From positions 2,108,001 through 2,172,000 of the forward strand of contig NC_134840.1 of NCBI RefSeq assembly GCF_965363235.1: 64,000 bases of DNA, given 5' to 3'. This stretch comes from Mytilus galloprovincialis (lineage: Eukaryota; Mollusca; Bivalvia; Mytilida; Mytilidae). A program made the position numbers and the translations under genes. The notes under the pieces are model-generated. The model made no database searches and was not told the DNA's origin. It saw only the letters and a list, made by a program, of their open reading frames with translations. Shown here piece by piece: positions 34,301 through 45,800 of this stretch (position 1 is its first letter; every line of letters starts with the position of its first letter).

Positions 34301-36875
34301 ATTATTGTCATTTTATTTATTTTCTTTTGTTACATCTTCTGACATCGGACTCGGACTACTCTTGAACTGAATTTTAATGTGCGTATTGTAATGCGTTTAC
34401 TTTTCTACATTGGCTAAAGGTATAGGGGGAGGGTTGAGATCTCATAAACATGTTTAACCCCGCCGCAATTTTGCGCCTGTCCCAAGTCAGGAGGAGCCTC
34501 TTGCCTTTGTTAGTCTTGTATAATTTTAATTTTAGTTTCTTGTGTATAATTCGGAGTTTAGTATGACGTCTTTTATCACTGTACTAGTATACATATTTTT
34601 TAAGGAGCCAGTTGAAGGACGCTGAAGAGTGCGGGAGTTTCACGCTACATTGAAGACCCATTGATGGCCTTCTGCTGTTGTCTGCTCTATGGTCGGGTTG
34701 TTGTCGCTTCGACACATTCCCCATTTCTTTTCTCAATTTTATTTTGATTTGTGTCAAACAATGCAGTTTCTATCCTGCAGAATGTTGCTTACAAGGAAGA
34801 CAGGAAGAAGGTTTAGCTATATATATATATATATTCAACGAGTATTTTGAAAATACTCAAAAATTATTTTCAACCGCCTTCGTAAACGCTGGTCCCTTAA
34901 CACACAGATAAACTTTACTCGTGAAGGGATTAACGCAGACATTTTTCTCTATACATGTGAATGAATATGTTTTGTTCGGAAATTTTCTAATCACCCAAAT
35001 TGAAACACGTAGTCAACTGCTTCCAACGTAATTCGACACCATTTATGACAATAAATATTAATGTACATACCACGCATAACTATACCATAAACAGAGAAAA
35101 TTGTTTTGTTGTAGCCACCGCATATTTCATCCGGACTTTTTGGACAAGGAAAACTGCATAAACTTTCGTTCACTTTATTAATAAGAGTTTCATTACTACA
35201 ACTACAAATGCTATATGCCTCATAAGCATTTGTCAGAAAAAGGGCGCCAGTTATCTTGACCTAAAATTAATTCAAAACAGATTACTAATATGTTATGAAG
35301 TGATATAAATGTATCTGTTATATAAAATAAAAAAATAAAAAGTGAATATATCTGTTAAAGGTTATAACCTAGATATTAAGAAGAACAAAACATAAAATAG
35401 AATTATATTGAAGACGTTTGGTTATACCAGCAATACAAATAATCATACTGAACTTGTATTATGTATGAATTTATACAATTTAAAAAGAGAAAAACATCAT
35501 ATCAAAGATTCTCATACAATTATATATGGCACAGAAAACATTTATCTTTCTACAATTCATGAATATTTTTAAAACTGATACAGTGGTTGTATCATTTTAT
35601 TGACAAATTTAATGACTATCCGGTCTTAAGACTGTTTCAAAAGTGTCATCAAATCGACTAATTGGTAAATGATAACTTACAGACAACGCAGCTAGGCTAT
35701 AGTGACCTATTTGACAATATTCTATACAAATGGACCTGGACATAAATGTTTTATTCACATACGAGATATTTTCTTCTACACTCATGTAACATCCATAGTA
35801 CTCAAAAGTTGATCCTGTTAAAAAGAAATATAAAAAAGCATTAATGAATATTAGTTGTTCCATTTAAAGGAATTTTATACTCCACTTTATTGTTCGCTGT
35901 TCCTGATAATATAGTGAACAGCAAAGTAATATTTTTATAAGTCGTTAATTTTTACGTTTTGTTGTTTAGGTTAAGTACCAATTCGTGTTTGTACAATTTG
36001 CAATGAGTCACATGTTTCATTATTTTGTTCCTTTTTCCACCAATTTAACGATTGGCATTGCTTATAGCGTTGCAGACCGACTACCACAACACTCAATTCA
36101 AATTTGATTTCTGGGAAAATAGGACAGTTGGCATCGTTATTTGTTTTTCAAACTTTCTTTATGCATGTATCATGACAGTTGTTATCCATTCGTTAGATGT
36201 GTTTGAGCATTTGATTTCCCGTGGTCATAACTGATTATTTTTTTCAAAGTTTCTAGATATTCAGTACATGTGGTTATCAATACAGAAAGCGTGTCCAGCA
36301 CGTTTTGGCATGTGTTGTCGTTTTTAAATAACGTTGTTTTCATAATGTAATGTAAATTGTTCTACCACTGATGGTTACCCGACCAAAGGCCATGTAAAAC
36401 GAGGTGTATTTAGATGACTACACACATTTGTAAGATATCCCAAACATAGCACGCAAATGTTAAAATTAATTGTTGTCTGACTGCATACGTTGAACCGGAC
36501 ATAAGATAAATAAAATAAAATCATTAAATATCCCACCAAATTGAATTGGGAATTTTTTGGGATCACCACCTGGGATCAACAGGAAAATGACTAAGACCTA
36601 AATATTTAGTATGGCGGTAGAGTCTTTGCCCATCAATGTTACTCAATCTGATTAAGTCTATTCTTTAGACTTCAACTATTTCTGAGACGTAGGTCATAGA
36701 ACTATCACATACAATTGTCATTGTTAAAAGTTCTTTATTTTGTTTATAACAGATCATATTATAAATATATATAATGTACATCACTATACAAAGTAGTGTA
36801 AATTTAACCAGTCTTACCTTGTAAGAAAACTACACAACATAAGTAGAACGTACACAACTTGAAGATGAAAGTCAT
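28383..36875 (-). CDS. WSC-B: type I membrane receptor with WSC domain and tyrosine-rich tail
   Basis: Six exons joined by eye: 36875-36818, 35814-35681, 35260-35071, 33373-33347, 29764-29677 and 28974-28383. Phases 1, 0, 1, 1, 2 agree at all junctions and give 362 residues. MTFIFKLCTFYLCCVVFLQG is the signal peptide. Residues 26-122 form one WSC domain with eight cysteines (28, 49, 53, 83, 85, 99, 103, 111) and CGG. A 27-base mini-exon adds a stalk of about nine residues. Residues 140-163 are the membrane helix. The 196-residue tail carries YETV (221), YETL (257), YINI (281), YYNI (306), YEIP (317), YSTL (330) and YEFM (356), a PI3K-type YxxM two residues before the end. It shares exon borders and phases with WSC-A, but the tails have diverged. 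The role is inferred as in WSC-A. Confidence 0.85.
29195..29340 (+). repeat. Repeat family E fragment in WSC-B intron 5
   Basis: Shows 'gaaaccaaggttcaatccac' followed by 'cagtcaggaatatggc'. A second scrap with 'tctcggagttcagtattttt' lies at 30255-30290, in intron 4. Confidence 0.5.
30849..31459. mobile_element. Non-autonomous DNA transposon with TIRs (~610 bp)
   Basis: The ends 'tttatccccggtcttagt' and 'actaagccggggataaa' are inverted copies of one another with one mismatch. No transposase frame lies between them. 'gttagcaac' recurs internally. The superfamily is unknown; the target duplication, if any, is 2-3 bases. Confidence 0.55.
31614..31734 (+). promoter_or_regulatory. Tandem cluster of CRE-type sites
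   Basis: Four units spaced 36-40 bp, each with 'aatgtgacgt'. Three have the full palindrome TGACGTCA (31614, 31654, 31727) and one has TGACGTAA (31690). Two more TGACGTCA sites lie at 31116 and 32022. This octamer is the binding site of CREB/ATF bZIP factors. The cluster lies in WSC-B intron 4. Whether it acts as an enhancer or is only a tandem repeat cannot be told from sequence. Confidence 0.5.
31885..32347. mobile_element. Short TIR element (~460 bp)
   Basis: Bounded by 'atggggacgaagtc' at the left and 'gactccgtccccat' at the right, which are inverted copies with one mismatch. The right end is itself palindromic (ggggac...gtcccc). No ORF. Probably a MITE. Confidence 0.5.
32440..33015 (+). 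repeat. Family C copy (decayed) followed by family E copy
   Basis: Positions 32440-32600 follow the family-C order with a mutated core (CTAGTTA, GACGAAACG). From 32585 the second family-E subfamily runs to about 33015 ('ccatgccacaaaaccaggtt', 'tgtaccaagtcaggaatacg', 'agacgtgtcacggtac'). ORFs here are parts of the repeats. Confidence 0.6.
33085..33240 (+). repeat. Family E fragment in WSC-B intron 3
   Basis: A degraded copy recognisable from 'aaatgcctgtacttagtaca' through 'ttggaattcgatatttttgt'. It ends about 110 bases from the 27-base mini-exon of WSC-B. Confidence 0.4.
33760..34760 (+). repeat. Repeat family D, split by a family-A insertion
   Basis: Starts 'tatagggtctttgcatcgga' and resumes at about 34238 with 'tttaattgaggtctggagct', running to 'ccccatttct' and 'ctcaattttatt'. 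The family is about 700 bp without the insert. A related minus fragment lies at 6325-6515. I recognise it as a common mussel repeat; its class is not clear to me. Confidence 0.6.
33946..34235 (-). mobile_element. Family A (Penelope-like tail) inserted in family D
   Basis: A minus-strand family-A tail lies between the two halves of the family-D copy. 'ttta' occurs at both borders and may be a short target duplication. It is younger than its host element. Confidence 0.6.
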
Positions 36876-37689
36876 TTTTTTTAAATTTTGAATGATTTAT
36901 CCGTTGTACTTTACCATGTTTACACTAGTCCGTATATTATAATGAATAGCAGTATTTAGTTGGAAAACATAAACGATAGTAGATGACACTTATGTCAAAA
37001 ATAATTGTACGTAAAAAACACTTCAAAAACTTAAACGTTCATCGTTAATATATGTCAAAGCTCAACGCAATAGGTAATTGTGAATAATACAGTGTACTTT
37101 ATGACTTGTTTTATATGTGTTTTGATGGTTGATAGAATATAATTGCTTTCTCAGTGTTTCGTTTGTGCAATTGTCTCCAGTATTTTGAAATTTTATCAGT
37201 GTTTTTCTTTAGTTATTTTTTTTTTCAATTGAATAAACCACCAAATACATGTGTTCAATTAGTATACTGTTCTATTTTTTTATTACACTTTTTTTTTTGT
37301 TAGCTCTTCTGCCTGCATTTCCTTCTCCCTCCACAAAATTATACAAATTTTGTTGATCCGTTAATATTAAAATGATCGCTCCTAAAAAGGGAGATATGAG
37401 ATATAAAACCGATGTTTTGCATTTATACTAATTTGTATTTCATTTAATCAGTCACCTTACATCATTGCGTCAAAATCCTATATTCCATTATCACCGGTAA
37501 ACGTATAAACAATGCAAACTAAAGGTAATGCATGTATGTTATTCAGTTTTTATAATTTAAGAATAAGAAGATATGTTATGATTGACAACCAACCACCAGA
37601 ATCGCACAGATGTAAAAATCTTTAGATCGATGTAAGGCATTTAGCATTGAGATTCATACTGTATAATAAGCTTTAAAAGGATACGACAT

Positions 37690-38170
37690 GACACAATTTT
37701 TAAATATTTCGTATGTAGAAAATGGCGGATTAAACCTGGTTTCATAGCTAGTTAAACTTCTCACTTGTATGACAGTCGCAACTCATTCAATAATATAATA
37801 GTTTACTAGTATATTGACAACAAAACAAACAGACATAATAGATAAAAATGTCACAAAAAGGGGTGCAGCAGCCAACATTGTGTTATAATCTTAATCTCTA
37901 TGAACACAAATAATTATGTAACAAAGAAGCACAAAAAGGCAATAAGACAAAAATACAAAGAAATATAATAGAACAACAACACACTGACGGGATGTATAAG
38001 TACAGAGCCACGTCATGTGTATCAAAAAGTAAAATCACATTAATACTGAACTTAGAGGAAAATTAATTCGGAAAGTCCATAATGATATGGCAAAATTAAA
38101 ATACAAAACGCATCAAAAACGAATGGACAAGGACTGTCATATTCCTGACTTGGTACAGGCATTTTCAAAT
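37690..38170 (-). repeat. Repeat family E, minus copy
   Basis: An extended copy including the 'tgacgggatgtataagtaca' subrepeat and 'attcctgacttggtacaggc'. It matches 52300-52790 in the opposite orientation. Confidence 0.65.
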
Positions 38171-40494
38171 GTAGAAAATGGTGGATTAAACCTGGTTCTA
38201 TAGAAACACAAAAAGGCATATACTAGTAAACAAAGCTCATAAAGACAAATAAAAGAATACTCGGTATATTAATTTTTATAAAAATATTTTGGATTAGAAA
38301 ATTAACAACTTTGGCACCAAATGGGATAAATGAAAAGATGTAGTTCGAAACCATGCAGTGCTTCACATCTGGGTTAAATTGCTTATTATTACAGTCTCCG
38401 TTTCTATTTCTTTACCTTACTCATCTCTAAAATAAATCTGTTGAATATAACAATTTAAATTGCTTAATTTTTTGAGGGATGTATAAGTACCAAGCCACGT
38501 CCAACTATTTTACTTTAGTCAAAATTTGTTATTATATTTTAACGGCCGTTTGTTTTAAACATCGCAGACTCTAATGTAACTACACTACAGTTGTCAAATC
38601 TGAAATATTTAGAAATTTAGACCGTTCAGTGCTGTTTATTTGGAATTCTTATTGACGCAATCTTTCTTGTAACAACATAATATCGACACCGTTAAAGCTT
38701 TAAAATTGTGCTAGTTCACATCGCACATTATTATTTTTATTTAAAGCATATATGTGAACTCTCTGATGTAATTAGTCATATAACCTATGTCATATTCAAC
38801 AAATTTTTAGAATGGTGCAAGCGTCTTAACTGATGTTCGGTTTGCCTTTTTTATTGTATAAATTTCAAGATTTAGTAAAAGTTTAATCTAAGAAGACTTA
38901 AAGATGATTCATTTAACATCAGAATCTGACTGACGAAGGATATCTGTTATCCGAAATATTTATAAATAATTACATTTATAGTTCCTTTTTATATCATTGG
39001 TGTACACTTTTTAGGCGTTTATATATATAACACGTTTTTAAGATAATAAACATCGTCAATACCCAGAATCTATACTTCAAGACCATCGTGTATTATTGGA
39101 AAGGACAACCACGGATTAAAGGTGTCTGTCAGGTCTGTTTGATTGTAAGTCATCGAACAAACACTATGTAAATCTTCAGTATACCTGTATACGATGTATT
39201 AAGTGTTAGCCCAATAAGTCAACTAAATGGCTTTTCGTGTTGGCTCTTTTTTTTATTTCAAATTTTACAGTCTTTACTTTTAGTTAACAGAAAATGTTTG
39301 AGCGTATACACAATCCATCTTCAACTTCCTAAGCGTTACATGTATATCAAAAGTGGAATACATGTACGTACGGACCCATACGATTTTACATAAATGTCTT
39401 GCAAGATATAAATTTATAATATATCAGCGATATTTTTTTTTTATCTCATCTTGTTCAAAATTGAACCAAACTGACTGCTAACAATGACTTACTATTTCAA
39501 AATTATTCTGTTAATAAAGTTCGAACTAAAAAAAACCATGAACGATATGCTGTTTTATCATTGTTCAAGTCAAATCGATATACCTTTGTATCTATAAATG
39601 AATTAAGCAAAGGTTTTGAGATAATTATTATAACGGAGGCCCAGTCTTGAAGGGGCACTATCTGTCAAATTCCTGTTCACTGATTGGACTCAAATTATCA
39701 TATTTGATTTATAACCGAGTAAAACATTTATCCAAATTATAAAAAGTCTATAATAAACAATTTACAGGGCATAATATGAAGCTCCGTTTCGTGCGTATTT
39801 TAGTCTTGATGCCATTTAAAAACTATTGAGTTGACCTCCGAAGACCTCCGATGGTCATATAAGCGATATAAACATAAATATAGATATAAAAAGAAAGCGA
39901 AGTCGTGAAACCGGATTTTTCTAGGTCTGTTTACTTATATTATAAATTGAAAACATATGTGAATCGCCGTTTTACCTCCATAAGAATGATTTTGTTGTGG
40001 ATAGAATCAGTCAATCAAATGATTACCTTTTTTTCACTTTCAATGTTGAAATTATTTTCCTTTAAATAAACGAACACGCGCAATTTATGCGTTATCCATC
40101 TCTAGCTAAGGGGTGAAATCAGAGTTCACATGAATACGGATTAATGAGGTCGAATTATTCACTTGCAAGGGAATAATCCATCATCATATTGTTTAGCTCA
40201 ATTTGACCAAATTGAACCATACTGGGTGCTAAAAGCGAGTTATTGTTTCCCTTATCAACTTTCATTAATGATTGAACAAAAAAAAACATCATATTTTAGA
40301 TTTTTCATTTATCTCGTTGCTAGTGCCCTTTAATCAATCATTTACTAGTTTTACATATGACAATCACTAAAAACTAAAAGGACGCAACACACACGACCGG
40401 AAAAGCTAACGAGTTGATGGAATATATACATGCTAAGCAGTGGCCATTTAAAATTAAAACTAACAATAGGGGGAGGGGATCGTCTCTGTTGCCA

Positions 40495-40665
40495 TCAATT
40501 TTCGCACAACTTTTAGGAATTTTTTATCCTCAATGCTCTTCAACTTTGTATTTATTTGGCTTTTTAACTATTTCGATCTGAGCGTCACTGATGAGTCTTA
40601 TGTAGACGAAACGCGCGTCTGGCGTATAAAATTATAATCCTGGTACTTTTGATAACTATTCGAAT
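40495..40665 (+). repeat. Repeat family C with hammerhead-like core
   Basis: Runs from 'cacaacttttaggaattttt' through 'gctcttcaactttgtattta' to the end 'aattataatcctggta'. It is the best-preserved copy around the core. Confidence 0.7.
40588..40626 (+). ncRNA. Hammerhead-ribozyme-like core (family C)
   Basis: CTGATGA, GTC-loop-GAC stem II, GAAA, then ACGC-loop-GCGT stem III (counting the A15.1-U16.1 pair) and a GTA triplet, all in the order of a type I hammerhead. Short-stem-III hammerheads are known in Penelope-like elements and retrozymes. Flanking stem I complementarity is weak. Confidence 0.5.
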
Positions 40666-42895
40666 ACATTTTCCCGTGTGAGAGTAATATATCCAAATTT
40701 AGTAAAGGACAATACCTATTATGATTGCATAATTATATTTGAGCTTGTGATGAGATATGAATTTTTCTGCATATAAGAATAATTATTTATTCAGTGCAGA
40801 AACATGTTATGAGGAATTGTAAGGTGGAAGATATAGTGACTTTCAGATCAGCCGAACAGTATCTTCCTGTTTGACAAGTGTACTTTATAACAAATAAACA
40901 AAATCTTCGGTACACTTTGAACACAGACAAGGAATAAATCGGGGTCACTTTAACAACATGTCAGTTCTCAGACATCTAACCAGGAAATAAGCTGACATAA
41001 TCATTGGTCAGATTTCATCCAATCATATCAAAATACAAAATCTGTTGAGAGAAAGACAGACTTCGTAGCATGACTTTAATGCCCTTGGTCACGTCTCAGA
41101 TAAAGTTTTGGAACTTTGATAATGCATTGCGCAAAGCACTGCATACGAAAGGCGACAAGGAAAATCCAAGATATTATTTTAGAATAATCTTTCTGGTGAC
41201 GATTGGTCGTATTTCTTGACACTGCTTTGCATCACATATTAGATTTATATTGAAATTCGGTAGACTTGTTTTGACAATTCGACAACATCTGTTAATCTTG
41301 CATTTACACACACACAACTATTATAACATTATGTTGCTTTCTGGTAATAAGACCTTTTACAGTTTTTTTTTTCTGTATCTATGATTTGACATTATTTTTG
41401 AAACTGTGTTATTAGAAATATACATTCAAATACGATAAGGTTTTTATGTTCAGTATTTATCAAGGTAATTGCTTTAGAAGATTGTAAAACTTGAGTTTAA
41501 AAATATCCATCTTTGCTGCATATTAATAAAAAAATTGAAAACAAGAATGTTTCTATTGTACACGGATGCCACAATCGCATTTTCTATGTTCAATGGACCG
41601 TGAAATTCGGATCAAAACTATAATTTGGCGTTAGAATTAGAATGATCATATCATAGGGAACATGACGAACGGACGGACAAACGTACAGACGCACAGACCA
41701 GAAAACATAATGCCCACAAATTAGTCATAAATGATATTTCGGGTCACTAATTTTCGGAGTGTTTCAAAAAGTCTTTCAAATGTTAAAAGGTCATAGGTCT
41801 GTTCTTGTCACATGTACACTGAATAGATAAGTACTGTCTTCTCGTGAAAAAAGAAATTTAAAAGTCCGTCGGTGCAGGTTTAAAAATTAAAGATAACTAT
41901 TTTATAGAGGAGATATATTTCTTCTATTTTGGGTACAATTTAAGAAAAGGTCGTCTCGAGTTTTGTACAAGTATTTGCGGTCTTCTCGATCTATTCTTAT
42001 TCAATGTTTCCATCGAGATAAAGTCGTTTTGATTGTCCTTGGTAACTTAATTACATAATTAAAATTGTGAATGGAAATGGCGAATGTGTCAAAGAGACCA
42101 CAACCCGACCGATAATTGCATATTTTTGCTGCATATTAATCGATTCCTTTTCAATAAATCCCTGACTTTTTCTGATCTAGCTGTTTATATATACGAATGA
42201 TAAGTATGTTCTAGAGAGATATACAGATTTAAAAAAAATAATAATTAAAGTTGGTATCCCAGTAACTTATTCGCATAGCAATACTTTTTTAAACCAATTT
42301 TACACCAAGCTTCTACATCCTGCTGTACTTGTTGTATCAAGAGGAAAATGATAACATTGAGTGAAATAAAATTGAGAATGGAAGTTTTGATTTTGTTTCA
42401 GCTTACTAGTATTTCCATTTTCACTATTTCCGTGAATCCATAATTGATAGCGACCTTGCTAAATGGGACAAACATTGGGAATATCTAGTTTACAGTGTTT
42501 ACAGGGAAAATATATTTTGTGTATAAAAGATCTACATTAACTAATGTTAATTTTTTGTTCTTAATTTTTTTCCCATTTATATTAAGGAATTATTTAATTA
42601 ACAATATTACAATGTAAACCAGTGAAGTAAAGCAACAGAAAACACAGAGACTTTGGTAGCTTTGGATTACCTTGTGCCATTCATGAGGGGGTAAACATTG
42701 GTATGGTAACATGGGAATGAGGGACAGAAAGTAGTAGCTAGGGGTAGCGCAAGTCAAGGGGCGAGATCTGGGGGAACAGAGTGAGTAAAATGAGAGATAT
42801 CCTTCGACAAAAATGAAAATTTTCATCTGGGAGTAACGAAAGGGGACGTAAGAGTAGGGAGGTTGAAATAGAAGGGAGGGAATTAGAAATCATGC

Positions 42896-45800
42896 ACCCT
42901 AGACAAAATGCCTTTGAGTACTACATATTATAGACAGAAAGATTTTGTATACTTAAAATTGTGGACAAAAAGCCCGTTAATACTACATATTATAGACAGA
43001 ATGACTTCCATTACTCATTATAGACAGAATACCCTTGAGTGTTAAATATTATAGACAGAATGTCCTGGAGGACCTATTATAAGCAAAATACCCTTGAGAA
43101 CTTAATATTATAGACAATTTGCACTTGGGTATTTCATATTAAAGACAAATTGACCTTGAGTACTTAATATTTTAGACAGAATACCCTTGAGTACTTAATA
43201 TTAAAGACAGAATGCCCTTGAGAACTTAATATTATAGACAAATTGACCTTGAGTACTTAATATTATAGACAGAATACCCTTGAGTACTTAATATTGTAGA
43301 CAGAATTTCCTTGAGGACTTAATAATATAGACAGAATGTCCTTGAAGACTTATAATCATAGACGAAATGTCCTTGAAGACTTAATATTGTAGACAGAATG
43401 TCCTTGAGGACTTGATATCATAGACAGAATTTCCTTGATGACTTAATAATATAGACAGAATGCCGATGAGTACTTAATATTTTAGACAAAATGCACTTGA
43501 GAACTTAATATCATAGACGAAATGTCCTTGAGGACTTAACATTATAGACGGTATGTCCTTGAGGACTTAATATTATAGACCGAATGCCCTTGAGTACTAA
43601 ATAGTATTGATAGAGTACATATTATTATAGACATAATGCCCTTGAGTACTTAATAATATAGACAGAAGGTAGGGAATTAGAAATCATGCACCCTAGACAA
43701 AATGCCTTTGAGTACTAAATATTAAAGACAAAGAGATCTTGTGTACTTAAAAAAGTAGACAAAAAGCCCGTTAATACTACATATTATAGACAGAATGACC
43801 TTCATATAGATCAAACGCCCTTGGGTACTTTTATAATATCATAGACAGTAATCCATTGAGTACTTAATATTATAGACAGAACGCCCTTGAGTACTTAATT
43901 CTATAGACATAATACCCTTAAGAACTTAATATTATAAACAGACTGCTCTTGAGTACTAAATATCATAGACGGAATGTCCTTGAGGTCTTAAAATTATAGA
44001 CAGAATGCCCTTGAGTACTTAATACTATAGAAAGACTGTCCTTGAGGACTCAAAATTATAGACAGAATGTCCTTGAGTACTTAATATTATAGACAGCATG
44101 CCCTTGAAGACTTAATATTATAGACAGAATGTCCTTGCGGATTTAATATTATAGACAGAATGTCCTTGTATACTTAATATTATAGACAGAATATCATTGA
44201 GTACTTAATATTATAGACGGAATGTCATTAAATACTTAATATTATAGACAGAATGCCCTTGAGGTCTTACAATTATAAACAGAATGCCCTTGAGTACTTA
44301 ATACTACAGACAGAATGCCCTTGAGAACCTAATACTATAGAAAGAATGCCCTTGAGAACTTATTATTATAGACAGACTGCTCTTGAGTACTTAATATCAT
44401 AGCCAGAATGTCCTTGAGGACTTAATATTATAGACAGAATGTCATTGAGTACTTAAATTTATAGACAGAACGCCCTTGGGTACTTAATACTATAGGCAAA
44501 ATGCCCTTGAGTACTTAATATTTTAGACAGAATGCCCTTGGGTACTCAATATTATAGACAAAATGTCATTGAGGACTTAATATTATAGACAGAATGCCCT
44601 TGAGAACTTAATATTATAGACAGAACGCCCTTTGGTACTTAATATTATAGACAGAATGCCCTTGAGAACTTAATATTTTAGACAGAATGCCCTTGAGTAC
44701 TCAATATTATAGACAGAATGTCATTGAGGACTTAATAATATAGAAAGAATGCTCTTGAGAACTTATTATTTTAGACAATATGCCCTTGAGTACTCAATAT
44801 TATAGACAGAATGTCATTGAGGACTTAATATTATAGACAGAACGCCCTTGGGTACTTTATACTATAGGCAAAATGCCCTTGAGTACTCAATATTATAGAC
44901 AGAATGCCCTTGAAGACTTAATATTATAGACAGAATGTCCTTGAGGACTTAATATCATAGACGGAATGCCCTTGCGTACTCAATATAATAGACAGAATGC
45001 CCTTAAAGACTAAATATTATAGACAGAATGCCCTTGAAGACTTAATACTATAGACAGAACGCCCTTGGGTACTTAATATTATAGACAGAATGCCCTTGAG
45101 AACTTAATTTTATAGACAGAATGCCCTTGAGTACTTAATATTTTAGACAGAATGCCCTTGGGTACTCAATATTATAGACAAAATGTCATTAAGGACTTAA
45201 TATTATAGACAGAATGCCCTTGAGAATTTAATATTATAGACAGAACGCCCTTTGGTACTTAATATTATAAACAGAATGCCCTTGAGAACTTAATATTTTA
45301 GACAGAATGCCCTTGAGTACTCAATATTATAGACAGAATGTCATTGAGGACTTAATATTATAGACAGAATGCTCTTGAGAACTTATTATTTTAGACAATA
45401 TGCCCTTGAGTACTCAATATTATAGACAGAATGTCATTGAGGACTTTATTTTATAGACAGAACGCCCTTGGGTACTTTATACTATAGGCAAAATGCCATT
45501 GAGTACTCAATATTATAGACAGAATGCCCTTGAAGACAATATTATAGACATAATGCCCTTGAAGACTCAATATTATAGACAGAATGTCCTTGAGGACTTA
45601 ATATCATAGACGGAATGCACTTGAAGACTAAATATTATAAACAGAATGCCCTTGAAGACCTAATAATATAGACAGAACGCCCTTGGGTACTTAATTTTAT
45701 AGACAGAATGTCCTTGAGTACTTAATATTATAGACAGCATGCCCTTGAAGACTTAATATTATAGACAGAATGTCCTTGCGGATTTAATATTATAGACAGA

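Larger units (their letters stand above)
36876..42895. other. Six kilobases upstream of WSC-B: repeats only
   Basis: No gene recognised. The first few hundred bases should hold the WSC-B promoter; a weak TATA-like 'ttataatata' (minus) lies near 36935-36945 but is not convincing. Other contents: a minus family-E copy (37690-38170), a loosely repeated sequence at 39440-40330 ('aaattgaaccaaactgactg' and 'aaattgaaccatactgggtg'), a family-C copy (40495-40660) and a 'gacgaacggacggacaaacg' repeat near 41660. Confidence 0.5.

Noticed and set aside
42590-42826. 78-codon minus ORF beside the satellite
   Set aside because: Composition is like noise, and there are no supporting splice or promoter signals.
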